The translations under genes were made by a program, and so were the position numbers. A DNA stretch of 64,000 nucleotides from positions 372,001 through 436,000 of the forward strand of contig CBDDJJ010000001.1 in NCBI GenBank assembly GCA_965229625.1. Direction: 5' to 3'. The stretch is from JANQIO01 sp965229625 (lineage in GTDB: Bacteria > Pseudomonadota > Gammaproteobacteria > Pseudomonadales > Halieaceae). Each line of letters opens with the position of its first letter. Position 1 is the stretch's first letter. This document shows, piece after piece, positions 9,361 to 17,017 of the stretch. The notes beneath the pieces are model-generated. The model had not been told where the DNA came from. It saw only the letters and a list, made by a program, of their open reading frames with translations, and did not search any database.

Positions 9361-10644
9361 GTGACAAAGTTTTGCGATACGGCGGCGGAAGCCGTCGCCT
9401 GCATCGAAGACAGTGAGTACATCTGGTGCCACTCGATGGCAGCCACCCCGACCGTGCTGTTGGAGGCGCTCGCCCGGCACGCGCTGAACTGCCGCGACCT
9501 GACGCTGATGCAGCTGCACCTGGAACACGCCGGTGCAGTGTGTGGCGAGGCCCTGCAGGGGCACCTCAGGCACCGCGTATTTTTTGCGGGCAAGGATACC
9601 CGCGACCTGATAAACGCCGGGCTTGCGGACTATGTGCCGATTTTCCTTTCCGAGCTACCGAAGCTGTTCCGGCGCGGTGAGCAGCGGGTCGACACAGCCC
9701 TGATCCAGGTGTCGACGCCGGACCAGCACGGCAACTGCACGCTGGGTATATCGGTAGAGGCCACCAAGGCCGCCTGTGAAGTGGCGGACCGGGTGATTGC
9801 CCACGTCAATCCCAGCATGCCGCGCACCCACGGTGACGCGTTTATCCCGCTGGATGCAATTGATATTGCCTACCTGGAGGACGCGCCGCTGATCACCATC
9901 GACCCGCGTCCCGCTGGCGATGTGACCACCCGTATCGGCGAGAATGTTGCCAGCCTCATCGAGGATGGCGACTGCCTGCAGATGGGGATCGGTGCCATCC
10001 CGGACGCAGTCCTTGCCAACCTCGAGGACCGTCGACACCTGGGTGTGCACACCGAAATGTTCTCGGATGGCCTGCTACCTCTGGTGGAGTGCGGCGCGGT
10101 AGACAACTCCCTGAAGAAGCGCCAGCGCGGCAAGATCGTTACCGGATTCGCCATGGGCAGCGAGGCCGTTTACCGCTTCGTGGACGACAATCCGGAAGTC
10201 ATATTCCTGGATATCGAGTACGTAAACGACCCGACCGTTATCGCTCGCAACAAGCACGTGTTTTCCATCAACAGTGCGATCCAGATCGACCTCAGTGGCC
10301 AGGTCTGCGCCGATTCCATGGGGCCACGCGTGTATTCGGGGGTCGGTGGCCAGGTGGACTTTGTGCTGGGTGCTGCCTTCTCCGAGGGCGGCAAATCAGT
10401 CATTGCCCTGCCGAGTACGGCCCGGGACGGCCGCTACACCCGGCTGGTCACGATGCTTACCCGCGGCTCCGGCGTGGTCACCACCCGGGCCCACGTGGAC
10501 TACATTGTTACCGAGTACGGTGTTGCTCGGCTGCGTGGCCGGTCAGTGATTGAGCGGGCCCGGGAGCTGATTGAAATTGCCCACCCGGACTTCCGGGAGA
10601 CACTGGCGCGTGAAGCCCATGACGAGCTGGGGCTGCGCCTGTAG
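9361..10644 (+). CDS. acetyl-CoA hydrolase/transferase family protein (4-hydroxybutyrate CoA-transferase-like)
   Basis: 427 residues from the GTG at 9361, just after the nitroreductase; a longer in-frame reading from 9142 would overlap that gene and is rejected. Two-domain class I CoA-transferase architecture: the N-terminal half ends in HTEMFSDGLLPL, whose Glu is the likely CoA-thioester acceptor, and the C-terminal half has the family's SGVGGQVDFVLGA and STARDGRYTRLV stretches and VTEYGVARLRGRS. Members move CoA between carboxylates (acetate/4-hydroxybutyrate) or hydrolyse acetyl-CoA. The exact substrate is unresolved. Confidence 0.85.
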   Translation: MTKFCDTAAEAVACIEDSEYIWCHSMAATPTVLLEALARHALNCRDLTLMQLHLEHAGAVCGEALQGHLRHRVFFAGKDTRDLINAGLADYVPIFLSELPKLFRRGEQRVDTALIQVSTPDQHGNCTLGISVEATKAACEVADRVIAHVNPSMPRTHGDAFIPLDAIDIAYLEDAPLITIDPRPAGDVTTRIGENVASLIEDGDCLQMGIGAIPDAVLANLEDRRHLGVHTEMFSDGLLPLVECGAVDNSLKKRQRGKIVTGFAMGSEAVYRFVDDNPEVIFLDIEYVNDPTVIARNKHVFSINSAIQIDLSGQVCADSMGPRVYSGVGGQVDFVLGAAFSEGGKSVIALPSTARDGRYTRLVTMLTRGSGVVTTRAHVDYIVTEYGVARLRGRSVIERARELIEIAHPDFRETLAREAHDELGLRL

Positions 10645-10706
10645 ACGCTTGATCAAGAGCGGCTGAAAAGCAATAAAACCAATGCATAAGAAAACGGGAG
10701 CTGGAC

Positions 10707-12062
10707 ATGGTCGTCGACAAAGCGGAAAACCTTGAGAAATTCATGGAAGGCGTGGTGGAGCGCAACCCCGGGGAGCCTGAGTTTCACCAGGCCGTTCACG
10801 AGGTGGCGATGGATATCATCCCCTACATCCAGGACAAGCCGCGCTACAAGGACCTGCGCATCCTCGAGCGGATGACGGAGCCCGACCGGGTGGTCAGCTT
10901 CCGCGTGGTCTGGGAGGACGATGTCGGCGAACTGCGGGTCAACCGCGGCTTCCGCGTGCAACAGAACAACGCTATCGGACCCTACAAGGGCGGTATCCGT
11001 TTTCACCCTTCGGTGAACCAGGGCATGCTCAAGTTCCTGGCCTTCGAGCAGACGTTCAAGAACTCACTCACGGGCCTGCCGATGGGCGGCGGCAAGGGTG
11101 GCGCCAATTTCAACCCCAAGGGCCGTTCCGACCGGGAAGTCATGCGATTCTGCCAGGCCTTCATGACGGAGCTGCACCGGCATATTGGTCCGGATACTGA
11201 TGTGCCTGCCGGGGATATCGGGGTGGGAGCTCGCGAAGTGGGTTACCTGTTCGGCCAGTACAAGCGCCTGGCCAACCGCTTTGAAGGGGTACTCACCGGC
11301 AAGGCCCTGGAGTTCGGTGGCAGCCATATCCGCACCGAGGCCACCGGCTACGGCACCGTGTACATGATGGAAGAGATGCTCACCCACCACGGTGAGCACA
11401 TCGAGGGTCAGCGCTGCCTGGTGTCGGGTTCAGGGAACGTGGCGACCTACTGCGCGGAAAAGCTGATTGCCATGGGTGGCAAGGTGCTGACCCTGTCGGA
11501 TTCCAACGGCATGGTTTACGCGCCAAAAGGTATTACCCAGGACCAGGTGGACTGGGTCAAGGAGCTCAAGACCGTGCGGCGAGGGCGTATTTCCGAGGCG
11601 GCAGACGAGTTCGGCTTCGAGTACCACGAAGGCGCTGAGCCCTGGGGCATCGAGGCGGACCTGGCTTTCCCCTGCGCCACCCAGAACGAGATCGACGGCG
11701 AGGAGGCGAAGATACTTTTGAAAAACGGCGTGAGAGGGGTGTCAGAGGGCGCCAATATGCCCACCACGCCGGAGGCCATCAGCCTGTTCAGCGAGGCCAA
11801 GCGCATGCTGCACGCACCGGCCAAGGCGGCCAACGCCGGTGGGGTGGCGGTGTCCGGGCTGGAAATGAGCCAGAACAGCCTGCGCCTGCAGTGGAGCGAG
11901 TCGGAGGTGGATGAGCGCCTGCGCAAGATTATCCGCAGCATCCACGACCAGTGTGTGGAATACGGCGTGCAGTCCGGTGGACACGTGGACTATTTCAAGG
12001 GCGCCAACATCGCCGGCTTCACCAAGGTGGCGGATGCCATGTTGGCTTACGGGGTCATGTAA
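10707..12062 (+). CDS. gdhA: NADP-type glutamate dehydrogenase
   Basis: 451 residues, the length of hexameric bacterial/fungal NADP-dependent enzymes. It catalyses reductive amination of 2-oxoglutarate with ammonium. Diagnostic stretches are IGPYKGGIRFHPSVN, the catalytic LPMGGGKGGANFNPKGRSD loop and the Rossmann segment RCLVSGSGNVATYCAEK. The start ATG at 10707 is preceded by GGGAGCTGG. It marks the edge between the general metabolic flank and the photosynthesis cluster, ending 19 bp before the convergent BLUF gene. Confidence 0.95.
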   Translation: MVVDKAENLEKFMEGVVERNPGEPEFHQAVHEVAMDIIPYIQDKPRYKDLRILERMTEPDRVVSFRVVWEDDVGELRVNRGFRVQQNNAIGPYKGGIRFHPSVNQGMLKFLAFEQTFKNSLTGLPMGGGKGGANFNPKGRSDREVMRFCQAFMTELHRHIGPDTDVPAGDIGVGAREVGYLFGQYKRLANRFEGVLTGKALEFGGSHIRTEATGYGTVYMMEEMLTHHGEHIEGQRCLVSGSGNVATYCAEKLIAMGGKVLTLSDSNGMVYAPKGITQDQVDWVKELKTVRRGRISEAADEFGFEYHEGAEPWGIEADLAFPCATQNEIDGEEAKILLKNGVRGVSEGANMPTTPEAISLFSEAKRMLHAPAKAANAGGVAVSGLEMSQNSLRLQWSESEVDERLRKIIRSIHDQCVEYGVQSGGHVDYFKGANIAGFTKVADAMLAYGVM

Positions 12063-12081
12063 GTGCCAGGCGGCGAGCCTG

Positions 12082-12561
12082 CTAGCAGAGGTTCCTGAAC
12101 AGCATCAGCAGCCGCTTGGTGCGGCTCAGCCGTTCCAACAGGGTTCGCGGCTCCTCGTTTTCCACCAGGAAGTTGGAAAAGCCCGGTAACAGGGAAACGT
12201 CGACACCACCCAGCTCAATAAAGCCCATCTGCCAGTCGGCAAATTCGCGCTCGGAGATGTAATCCTGGAACAGGGTTTCCACACGCTCGTGGCGGGGGTC
12301 TTTCTGGATCAGCTCGTAGAGTGACAGAACGTCCTGTTTCCGACCTTCAATGACCTGCAGGAAAGAGTCATCCCGGTGCAGCAGCAGGCCGGTGATCTCA
12401 TGTTTCTGGTTGAAATCGCGGGCTTCGTTGAGTAACTCAATCAGGCCTGCCGTACCCAGCGGGGCCGTTTGCGTGCTTGCATAGCCCAGTGTGTATAACC
12501 GGTCAGCCGTGGCTTCGGGCGTGTCGGTGCCAAATGCACCGGTTACCGCGTCTCGTCCCAT
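12082..12561 (-). CDS. stand-alone BLUF-domain blue-light photoreceptor
   Basis: 159 residues from the ATG at 12561 (AGGGGG about 10 bp upstream); an in-frame extension to 12684 would run through the operator and looks non-coding. Residues 21-116 are a BLUF domain, which binds FAD noncovalently and senses blue light. The key residues are present: Tyr27 (GYAST), Asn51, Gln69 (FLQVIEG), Trp110 and Met112. Their spacing equals that of AppA Tyr21, Asn45, Gln63, Trp104 and Met106. After the domain there is only a 45-residue tail with a basic helix (ERLSRTKRLLMLFRNLC); no output domain such as AppA's heme/B12-type module is fused. It is divergent from acsF and shares its PpsR-type operator, so a role in light control of photosynthesis genes is a good inference. 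Confidence 0.88.
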   Translation of the reverse strand: MGRDAVTGAFGTDTPEATADRLYTLGYASTQTAPLGTAGLIELLNEARDFNQKHEITGLLLHRDDSFLQVIEGRKQDVLSLYELIQKDPRHERVETLFQDYISEREFADWQMGFIELGGVDVSLLPGFSNFLVENEEPRTLLERLSRTKRLLMLFRNLC

Positions 12562-12625
12562 TCGCCGTGCGCCCCCTGGCGCTCGAAACTCGCGAACCTT
12601 CCGTGCCTGGATAGTGCGAGCCTGC

Positions 12626-12683
12626 TTGAATTTGCAGTATAGACAACTATAATTGACAAGCCAACTGTCAAAATAACTTGACA
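12626..12683. promoter_or_regulatory. PpsR/CrtJ-type operator pair with divergent BLUF/acsF promoters
   Basis: TGT-N12-ACA at 12666-12683 (TGTCAAAATAACTTGACA) has a degenerate partner, AGA-N12-ACA, at 12641-12658, with a 7-bp gap. A sigma70-like promoter for acsF reads TTGAAT (12626-12631), 16 bp, TATAAT (12648-12653). On the minus strand AGCCAA/AGTATA (12659-12664 and 12636-12641) reads as TTGGCT-N17-TATACT for the BLUF gene. Binding by PpsR is inferred from the known operator. Confidence 0.7.
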
Positions 12684-12768
12684 CTGTAAGACAGAGAACG
12701 GCCTATCAGTCCACTGGCGCTAAAAAAACGCCGCAAAATTCGCCGTCAGGCGACACGAGGGTAACGAG

Positions 12769-13860
12769 ATGAACCAGATGGCTGCTATCGACAGCAACAC
12801 TGACAACAAGCCCGAAACCACCACCAATGACACCACTGCGCAGGCTGTAAAAGACACCCTGCTGGCGCCTCGTTTTTATCGTACGAACTACGCCGAAATG
12901 GATCGTCTCGACGTCAATCCCGTTCGGGAGGAATGGGACAAGATGCTCGCAGAGTATGCGGCAGATAACAACCACGATCATTTCCGCGGCGAGGTTGACT
13001 ACGATGCAGAAATGCACGACCTGTCACCGGAACTGCGGGAAGAATTTGTCGACTTCCTGGTGAGCTCTATTACGGCGGAATACTCGGGCTGCGTTCTCTA
13101 CAACGAAATCAAGAAAAATGTGGAGAACAAGGATGTGCAGGACCTGATGGCCTACATGGCTCGCGACGAATCGCGCCATGCCGGCTTTATCAACCGGGCG
13201 CTCAAGCATCTCGGGGTCGCGGTAGACCTGGGTTTCCTGAAGCGGGAAAAGGACTACACCTACTTCAAGCCCAAGTACATCTACTACGCTACCTACCTGT
13301 CAGAAAAGATCGGCTACGCCCGCTACATCACTATTTTCCGTCACCTGGAGAAGCACCCGGAAAAGCGCTTCCACCCGATTTTCCGCTGGTTCCAGGAGTG
13401 GTGTAACGACGAGTTCCGCCACGGTGAGTCACTGGCGCTGATCATGCGCGCCAACCCCCACCTGCTGCGTGGCTACAACAAGCTGTGGATTCGTTTCTTC
13501 CTGCTGGCCGTCTATTCCACCATGTATGTGCGAGATCACACCCGGCCCCAGCTCTACCAGGCCCTGGGCATGGATCCTACCGAGTTCGATTTCCGGGTGT
13601 TTGATATCACTACTGAAATCAGTCGCCAGGTGTTCCCGCTGACGCTGGACACTGACAGCCCACGCTTCCGGGCCGGGCTGGAACGCCTCAGGGAAATCAA
13701 CGTGAAGATCCTGGAATTGCGTGAGCGCGGCGGCCTTGTGGCTCGCGTTAAGCGGCTTGGCCTGTCAGCCGCCGCTGGCCTGACCTTCCTGAGGCTGTAC
13801 CTGCTCCCCACCAGGAGCAACGAAATCCCGGCGGAGCCTCGCCTGGCCCCGGTCTGGTAA
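12769..13860 (+). CDS. acsF: aerobic Mg-protoporphyrin IX monomethyl ester cyclase
   Basis: 363 residues. Oxygen-dependent di-iron enzyme that closes the isocyclic ring E of bacteriochlorophyll. The di-iron carboxylate motifs are visible: Glu104 (EYSGC), the DESRH at 133-137 and the DEFRH at 214-218. It is the only ring-E cyclase in the window; no bchE is present, so synthesis at this step needs oxygen. It starts with ATG at 12769 after GAGGGTAACGAG. Unlike in Rhodobacter-type clusters, where acsF often follows puhE, it stands alone next to a BLUF gene with its own PpsR-type operator and is followed by a repeat block and a terminator. Confidence 0.95.
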   Translation: MNQMAAIDSNTDNKPETTTNDTTAQAVKDTLLAPRFYRTNYAEMDRLDVNPVREEWDKMLAEYAADNNHDHFRGEVDYDAEMHDLSPELREEFVDFLVSSITAEYSGCVLYNEIKKNVENKDVQDLMAYMARDESRHAGFINRALKHLGVAVDLGFLKREKDYTYFKPKYIYYATYLSEKIGYARYITIFRHLEKHPEKRFHPIFRWFQEWCNDEFRHGESLALIMRANPHLLRGYNKLWIRFFLLAVYSTMYVRDHTRPQLYQALGMDPTEFDFRVFDITTEISRQVFPLTLDTDSPRFRAGLERLREINVKILELRERGGLVARVKRLGLSAAAGLTFLRLYLLPTRSNEIPAEPRLAPVW

Positions 13861-13950
13861 AGAGGCTTCACCTCAGATAAAGAGGCTTCACCTCAGATAA
13901 AGAGGCCTCACCTCAGATAAAGAAGCCTCACCGCTCTGAGTGAGGCCTCA
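13858..13950. repeat. 20-bp tandem repeats carrying stop codons, directly after acsF
   Basis: Three units of TAAAGAGGC(T/C)TCACCTCAGA follow one another with an exact 20-bp period from the acsF stop codon onward, then a diverged fourth (TAAAGAAGCCTCACCGCTCT). Each unit begins with TAA, at 13858, 13878, 13898 and 13918, which puts stops in all three forward frames. The block ends in a hairpin (GCCTCAC, 8-base loop, GTGAGGC; 13925-13946) and the palindrome TGAGGCCTCA (13941-13950). Confidence 0.85.
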
Positions 13951-13966
13951 TCCCACCCCATGAAAC

Positions 13967-14010
13967 AGGCATTACCGGTTAGCTGCAAGCCACCGATAAT
14001 GCCTTTTCTT
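13967..14010 (+). terminator. rho-independent-like terminator of acsF
   Basis: Stem AGGCATTA (13967-13974) pairs with TAATGCCT (13997-14004), followed by TTTTCTT. The tail touches the stop codon of the convergent small membrane gene at 14010. Confidence 0.6.
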
Positions 14011-14291
14011 CAATGTCCCGGGCTGCGCTCCCGCAACTTGAGGGCGAGATCCCCGAGATGCGCCGCCAGTGCTATCAGCAGCGCTGCGGATATCCACGGC
14101 CAGGGCGCGTCCACCAGGCTGGCGCGCAGGGCCAGCATCAGCGCGATGCCGGCGATGATATTGGGCAGTAGTTGATGCAGTCGCAGCCGGCTACCAAGAC
14201 GCCGCAACAGCCAGGGAAGGGCGGCGATCTCCACCGCCACCAGTAGCAGGACAAGGTCGACGATCCGGCCCGAGGCGAACCAGTCCGCCAT
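14010..14291 (-). CDS. small hydrophobic membrane protein of unknown function, next to bchP
   Basis: 93 residues, not recognised as any named family. It has three or so hydrophobic segments (IVDLVLLLVAVEIAALPWLL, LLPNIIAGIALMLALRASLV, WISAALLIALAAHLGDLALKL) and a basic C-terminal tail. The ATG at 14291 follows CGGAG at a reasonable distance and lies 18 bp after the bchP stop, on the same strand, so it is the probable last gene of the bchG - transporter - bchP transcription unit. Its position suggests a membrane role linked to photosynthetic membrane or pigment tail reduction, but that is context only. Confidence 0.7.
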   Translation of the reverse strand: MADWFASGRIVDLVLLLVAVEIAALPWLLRRLGSRLRLHQLLPNIIAGIALMLALRASLVDAPWPWISAALLIALAAHLGDLALKLRERSPGH

Positions 14292-14309
14292 GTTGGTAGG
14301 CTCCGGGTG

Positions 14310-15635
14310 CTAGACCCGCGCGAGTCCCAGCAGGTGCGCCATATCCTTGAAGAAAATGCGCGCGTGGGCCGCGGGGCGGGCCCGCACCAGCTTTTTCTGG
14401 GTGTAGGCCTGCCAGGTCAGGTACTGCACATCCGGGTCCTTGCACATGCTCACGAAGCGCTCGCGGCGCTTGTCGCTGGAGTACCAGAACTTCTGCATGA
14501 TCCCTAGAATCCAGAATACCCGGCCGTGCTCTTTCATGAAGCGCCTGCGGGCAATCCCCAGGGCGCGGGCATCACCTGTGGCCAGGCATTCGCTGACCGC
14601 TTCGGCCGCCAGCTGGCCGCCGTACATGGCGTAATAGATGCCTTCGCCGGAGGCGGGCGCCACCACGCCGGCGGCGTCACCCGCCAGTACGATGTTGGCG
14701 CCATCGTCCCAGCGCTTCAGCGGCTTGAGTGGGATAGGCGCACCCTCACGGCGCAGGGTTTCGGCGCACTCCAGGTTGACCTCACGGCGCAGGGCTTTGA
14801 CGGAGTCGGGCGCGGAAAAGCCTTTCATCTCACTGCCGACCCCAATGCTGGTGGTCTCGCCATGGGGAAAGACCCAGGCATAGAAGTCCGGCGACAGGTT
14901 GCCCTGGTACCAGACGTCCGCCCGGTTGCGATCGAAATTGCCGCCGGCGGAGCCGATCGGCGAGCGCACGATTTCGTGATAGGCCAGTACACATTTTTTC
15001 TGGTCGCCGCCGGGTACATAGGATTTTGCCACCTGCGAGTTGGCGCCGTCGGCACCAATCACGGTGCGGCCGATGACGGTAGCCACCTCGCCACCGTTTT
15101 CCTTGTCGGCGAAATCTACTTCCACCCGGCCATCGTCCCGGCGCCGCAGCTGCTTGAAGCTGCCGATACGCTGGGTTGCGCCGGCCTCCACCGCACGCTG
15201 GCGCAGCCACGGGTCGAACACTTCCCGGTCCACCATGCCGACGTAGGTATCGCCCACCGGCATGTCGACCTTTTGCTGGGTCGGCGACACCATGCGTGCC
15301 GAGGTTACCCTGGCCACCAGCAGGTGCTGAGGAATGTCGTAGTCTTCGATCAGCCGTGGCGGAATAGCGCCACCACAGGGCTTGATCCGGAAGGCCCGTT
15401 CCAGCATCAGCACGCTGTGGCCGGCACGGGCCAGGTCGGTAGCGGCGGTGGCGCCGGCGGGTCCACCGCCGATCACGACGACGTCGTATTCCTCCGGGCA
15501 CCGCGCCAGTGGCGTGTGCGACCTGTCCGGCGCAGTGGCCGTGCTCGCCAGGTTCTGGTGTGTGGCTGTCTGTTGGCTCATGGCTGTCTCCTGGCTCATG
15601 GCTGTCTCCTGGCTCATGGCTGCTTCCCGGCTCAT
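14310..15635 (-). CDS. bchP: geranylgeranyl-bacteriochlorophyll reductase
   Basis: 441 residues from the ATG at 15635, which follows GAGAGG at the end of the upstream transporter gene. Flavoprotein that reduces the geranylgeranyl tail of bacteriochlorophyll to phytyl. The FAD-binding motif VVVIGGGPAGATAA is at about residue 49, with GRTVIGADGANSQVAK and the VLAGDAAGVVAPASGEGIYY segment later, as in BchP/ChlP. The first 24 codons are an odd addition: four in-frame ATGs 18 bp apart, encoding repeats of MSQETA, each unit carrying its own GGAG before the next ATG. The true start could therefore be any of 15635, 15617, 15599 or 15581. Confidence 0.95.
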   Translation of the reverse strand: MSREAAMSQETAMSQETAMSQQTATHQNLASTATAPDRSHTPLARCPEEYDVVVIGGGPAGATAATDLARAGHSVLMLERAFRIKPCGGAIPPRLIEDYDIPQHLLVARVTSARMVSPTQQKVDMPVGDTYVGMVDREVFDPWLRQRAVEAGATQRIGSFKQLRRRDDGRVEVDFADKENGGEVATVIGRTVIGADGANSQVAKSYVPGGDQKKCVLAYHEIVRSPIGSAGGNFDRNRADVWYQGNLSPDFYAWVFPHGETTSIGVGSEMKGFSAPDSVKALRREVNLECAETLRREGAPIPLKPLKRWDDGANIVLAGDAAGVVAPASGEGIYYAMYGGQLAAEAVSECLATGDARALGIARRRFMKEHGRVFWILGIMQKFWYSSDKRRERFVSMCKDPDVQYLTWQAYTQKKLVRARPAAHARIFFKDMAHLLGLARV

Positions 15636-15638
15636 GGC
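15578..15638. repeat. 18-bp tandem repeat spanning the bchP start codon region
   Basis: On the minus strand the unit ATGAGCCAGGAGACAGCC is repeated with 18-bp period, with ATGs at 15635, 15617, 15599 and 15581. The first unit is slightly diverged (MSREAA). Each unit contains both a start codon and a Shine-Dalgarno-like GGAG placed about 8 bases before the next ATG. Confidence 0.85.
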
Positions 15639-15640
15639 TG

Positions 15641-17017
15641 TTACCTCTCGTTGAGCAGGCTGGCGACCGCGACGTCGCCAAAGGCAGGCGCGGTGGCATG
15701 TCTGGGTTGGGTGGTGCGGACGGCGCTTCCCAGCCGCGCGGCCCACAGGAAAAGCACTGCTTCGGCGCTAAATACCAGCGCATAGGCGGCGGCCGGTTCG
15801 GCGACAAACTGGCGGGTGACGTCGATTGCCACCGTGCCCAGGAATCCTCCGAGAGCGAAAGCGATCGCCTGGGCTGCCCCCCACAGGCCCATGCGCAGGC
15901 CTTCGCGGCGGGCGCGGCCGTCGGCCGCCAGGTTCATCATTGACGCGATAGCGGCAACCGCGAAGGCGCCGTTGGAAGCGCCCAGCAGGAATACGTTGAC
16001 AGACAGTGGCCATTGTTCTGCATAGCCTCCGCCCGTGGCGATGCCCAGCAGCGCCAAACCGGAGGCAATACAGCCTCCCACGGTCCAGCGTCGCAGGTGA
16101 ATGACGCTATTGAGCTTCAGCAGGCTGCCGCTCAGGGCCACCATCAGCATGCCTATCAATACACCGCTGTGCTGGATGCCGGCGAGCTGGGTGGACTCCC
16201 CGGGTGTCATTCCGAAGACGGTGCCTGCGAAAGGCTCCAGGATCAGGTCCTGGGCGCTGAACGCCAGCATCGAGACAAACACGAACACCGTGAACTGTCG
16301 CGCCTGCCGCTCTTCCCAGATTTCGCGCAACGCAACCCGGAAGTCAGGCATCCCGGCTGGGCTGTTGTCCTCGGCCGGGTCGCTGCTTCCAGTGTCGGCA
16401 CTGCCGTCTTCAACGCCGCGGATGGCAAGCAGGGTGATCAACACGGCGGCGATGGAAACGGTGCCCGTAACAGCCACCAGGCGCTGGGGGCTGAAGGGGT
16501 CGAGAAACTGCCCGGCCACTCCCGCGGTAATCGCAAAACCGGCAATCATCATGATCCATACCACGGTCGCGGCAACGGGCCTGCGCTGGGGAGCCACGCG
16601 CTTGGCCAGCAGCACCAGCAATGAAGTGCCGGCAGCGCCAGCGCCAAGTCCAATCATCAGGAAAGCCAGTACCGCCAGGCCGACGCCCCAGGCCAGGGTG
16701 GCTTCCATGAGGGTGGTGGCGAGAGCGGCGAGCACACCGCCGCTGGCCAGCACCAGGATACCGCCGATGATCCAGGGTGTGCGGCGCCCGCCAACATCCG
16801 AACCGTAACCGACGTGCGGACGCGTCATCTGCACCATGTGGTGCAGTGCCACCAGGATGCCGGGCAGCATGGCGGGGAGGGCCAGCTCAACCACCATGAC
16901 CCGGTTAAGGGTCGAGGTGGTCAGCACGATGACGGCGCCCAGCGCCGTCTGTACCAGCCCGAGGCGGATAATCGCCAGCCAGCTGAGCCCGCAGGGCATT
17001 GTCTCGAGCCCGCTCAT
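15641..17017 (-). CDS. BCD/PucC-LhaA family membrane protein (ORF428/Bch2-like)
   Basis: 458 residues with about twelve membrane helices. It belongs to the bacteriochlorophyll-delivery branch of the major facilitator superfamily, together with PucC and LhaA, shown by the N-terminal STLNRVMVVELALPAMLPG and VQMTRPHVGYGSD stretches, similar to LhaA in this same window. A homologue between bchG and bchP is standard in purple bacteria (ORF428 of Rhodobacter), and a role in handling or delivering pigment is likely but unproven. Its start overlaps the bchG stop by 4 bp and its stop is 5 bp before the bchP ATG, so the three genes are one operon. Confidence 0.88.
   Translation of the reverse strand: MSGLETMPCGLSWLAIIRLGLVQTALGAVIVLTTSTLNRVMVVELALPAMLPGILVALHHMVQMTRPHVGYGSDVGGRRTPWIIGGILVLASGGVLAALATTLMEATLAWGVGLAVLAFLMIGLGAGAAGTSLLVLLAKRVAPQRRPVAATVVWIMMIAGFAITAGVAGQFLDPFSPQRLVAVTGTVSIAAVLITLLAIRGVEDGSADTGSSDPAEDNSPAGMPDFRVALREIWEERQARQFTVFVFVSMLAFSAQDLILEPFAGTVFGMTPGESTQLAGIQHSGVLIGMLMVALSGSLLKLNSVIHLRRWTVGGCIASGLALLGIATGGGYAEQWPLSVNVFLLGASNGAFAVAAIASMMNLAADGRARREGLRMGLWGAAQAIAFALGGFLGTVAIDVTRQFVAEPAAAYALVFSAEAVLFLWAARLGSAVRTTQPRHATAPAFGDVAVASLLNER

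Noticed and set aside
10645..10706. TTGATCAA before gdhA as an FNR/CRP site
   Set aside because: Only an 8-bp palindrome without the N4 spacer of an FNR box and no promoter context.
13858..13950. CRISPR array in the repeats after acsF
   Set aside because: Units are 20-bp head-to-tail copies with no unique spacers; no cas genes are present in the window.
14526..15785. Long plus-strand open frame opposite bchP (419 codons)
   Set aside because: Antisense shadow; its apparent repeats (HGCLLAHGC) are only the complement of the bchP 18-bp repeat.
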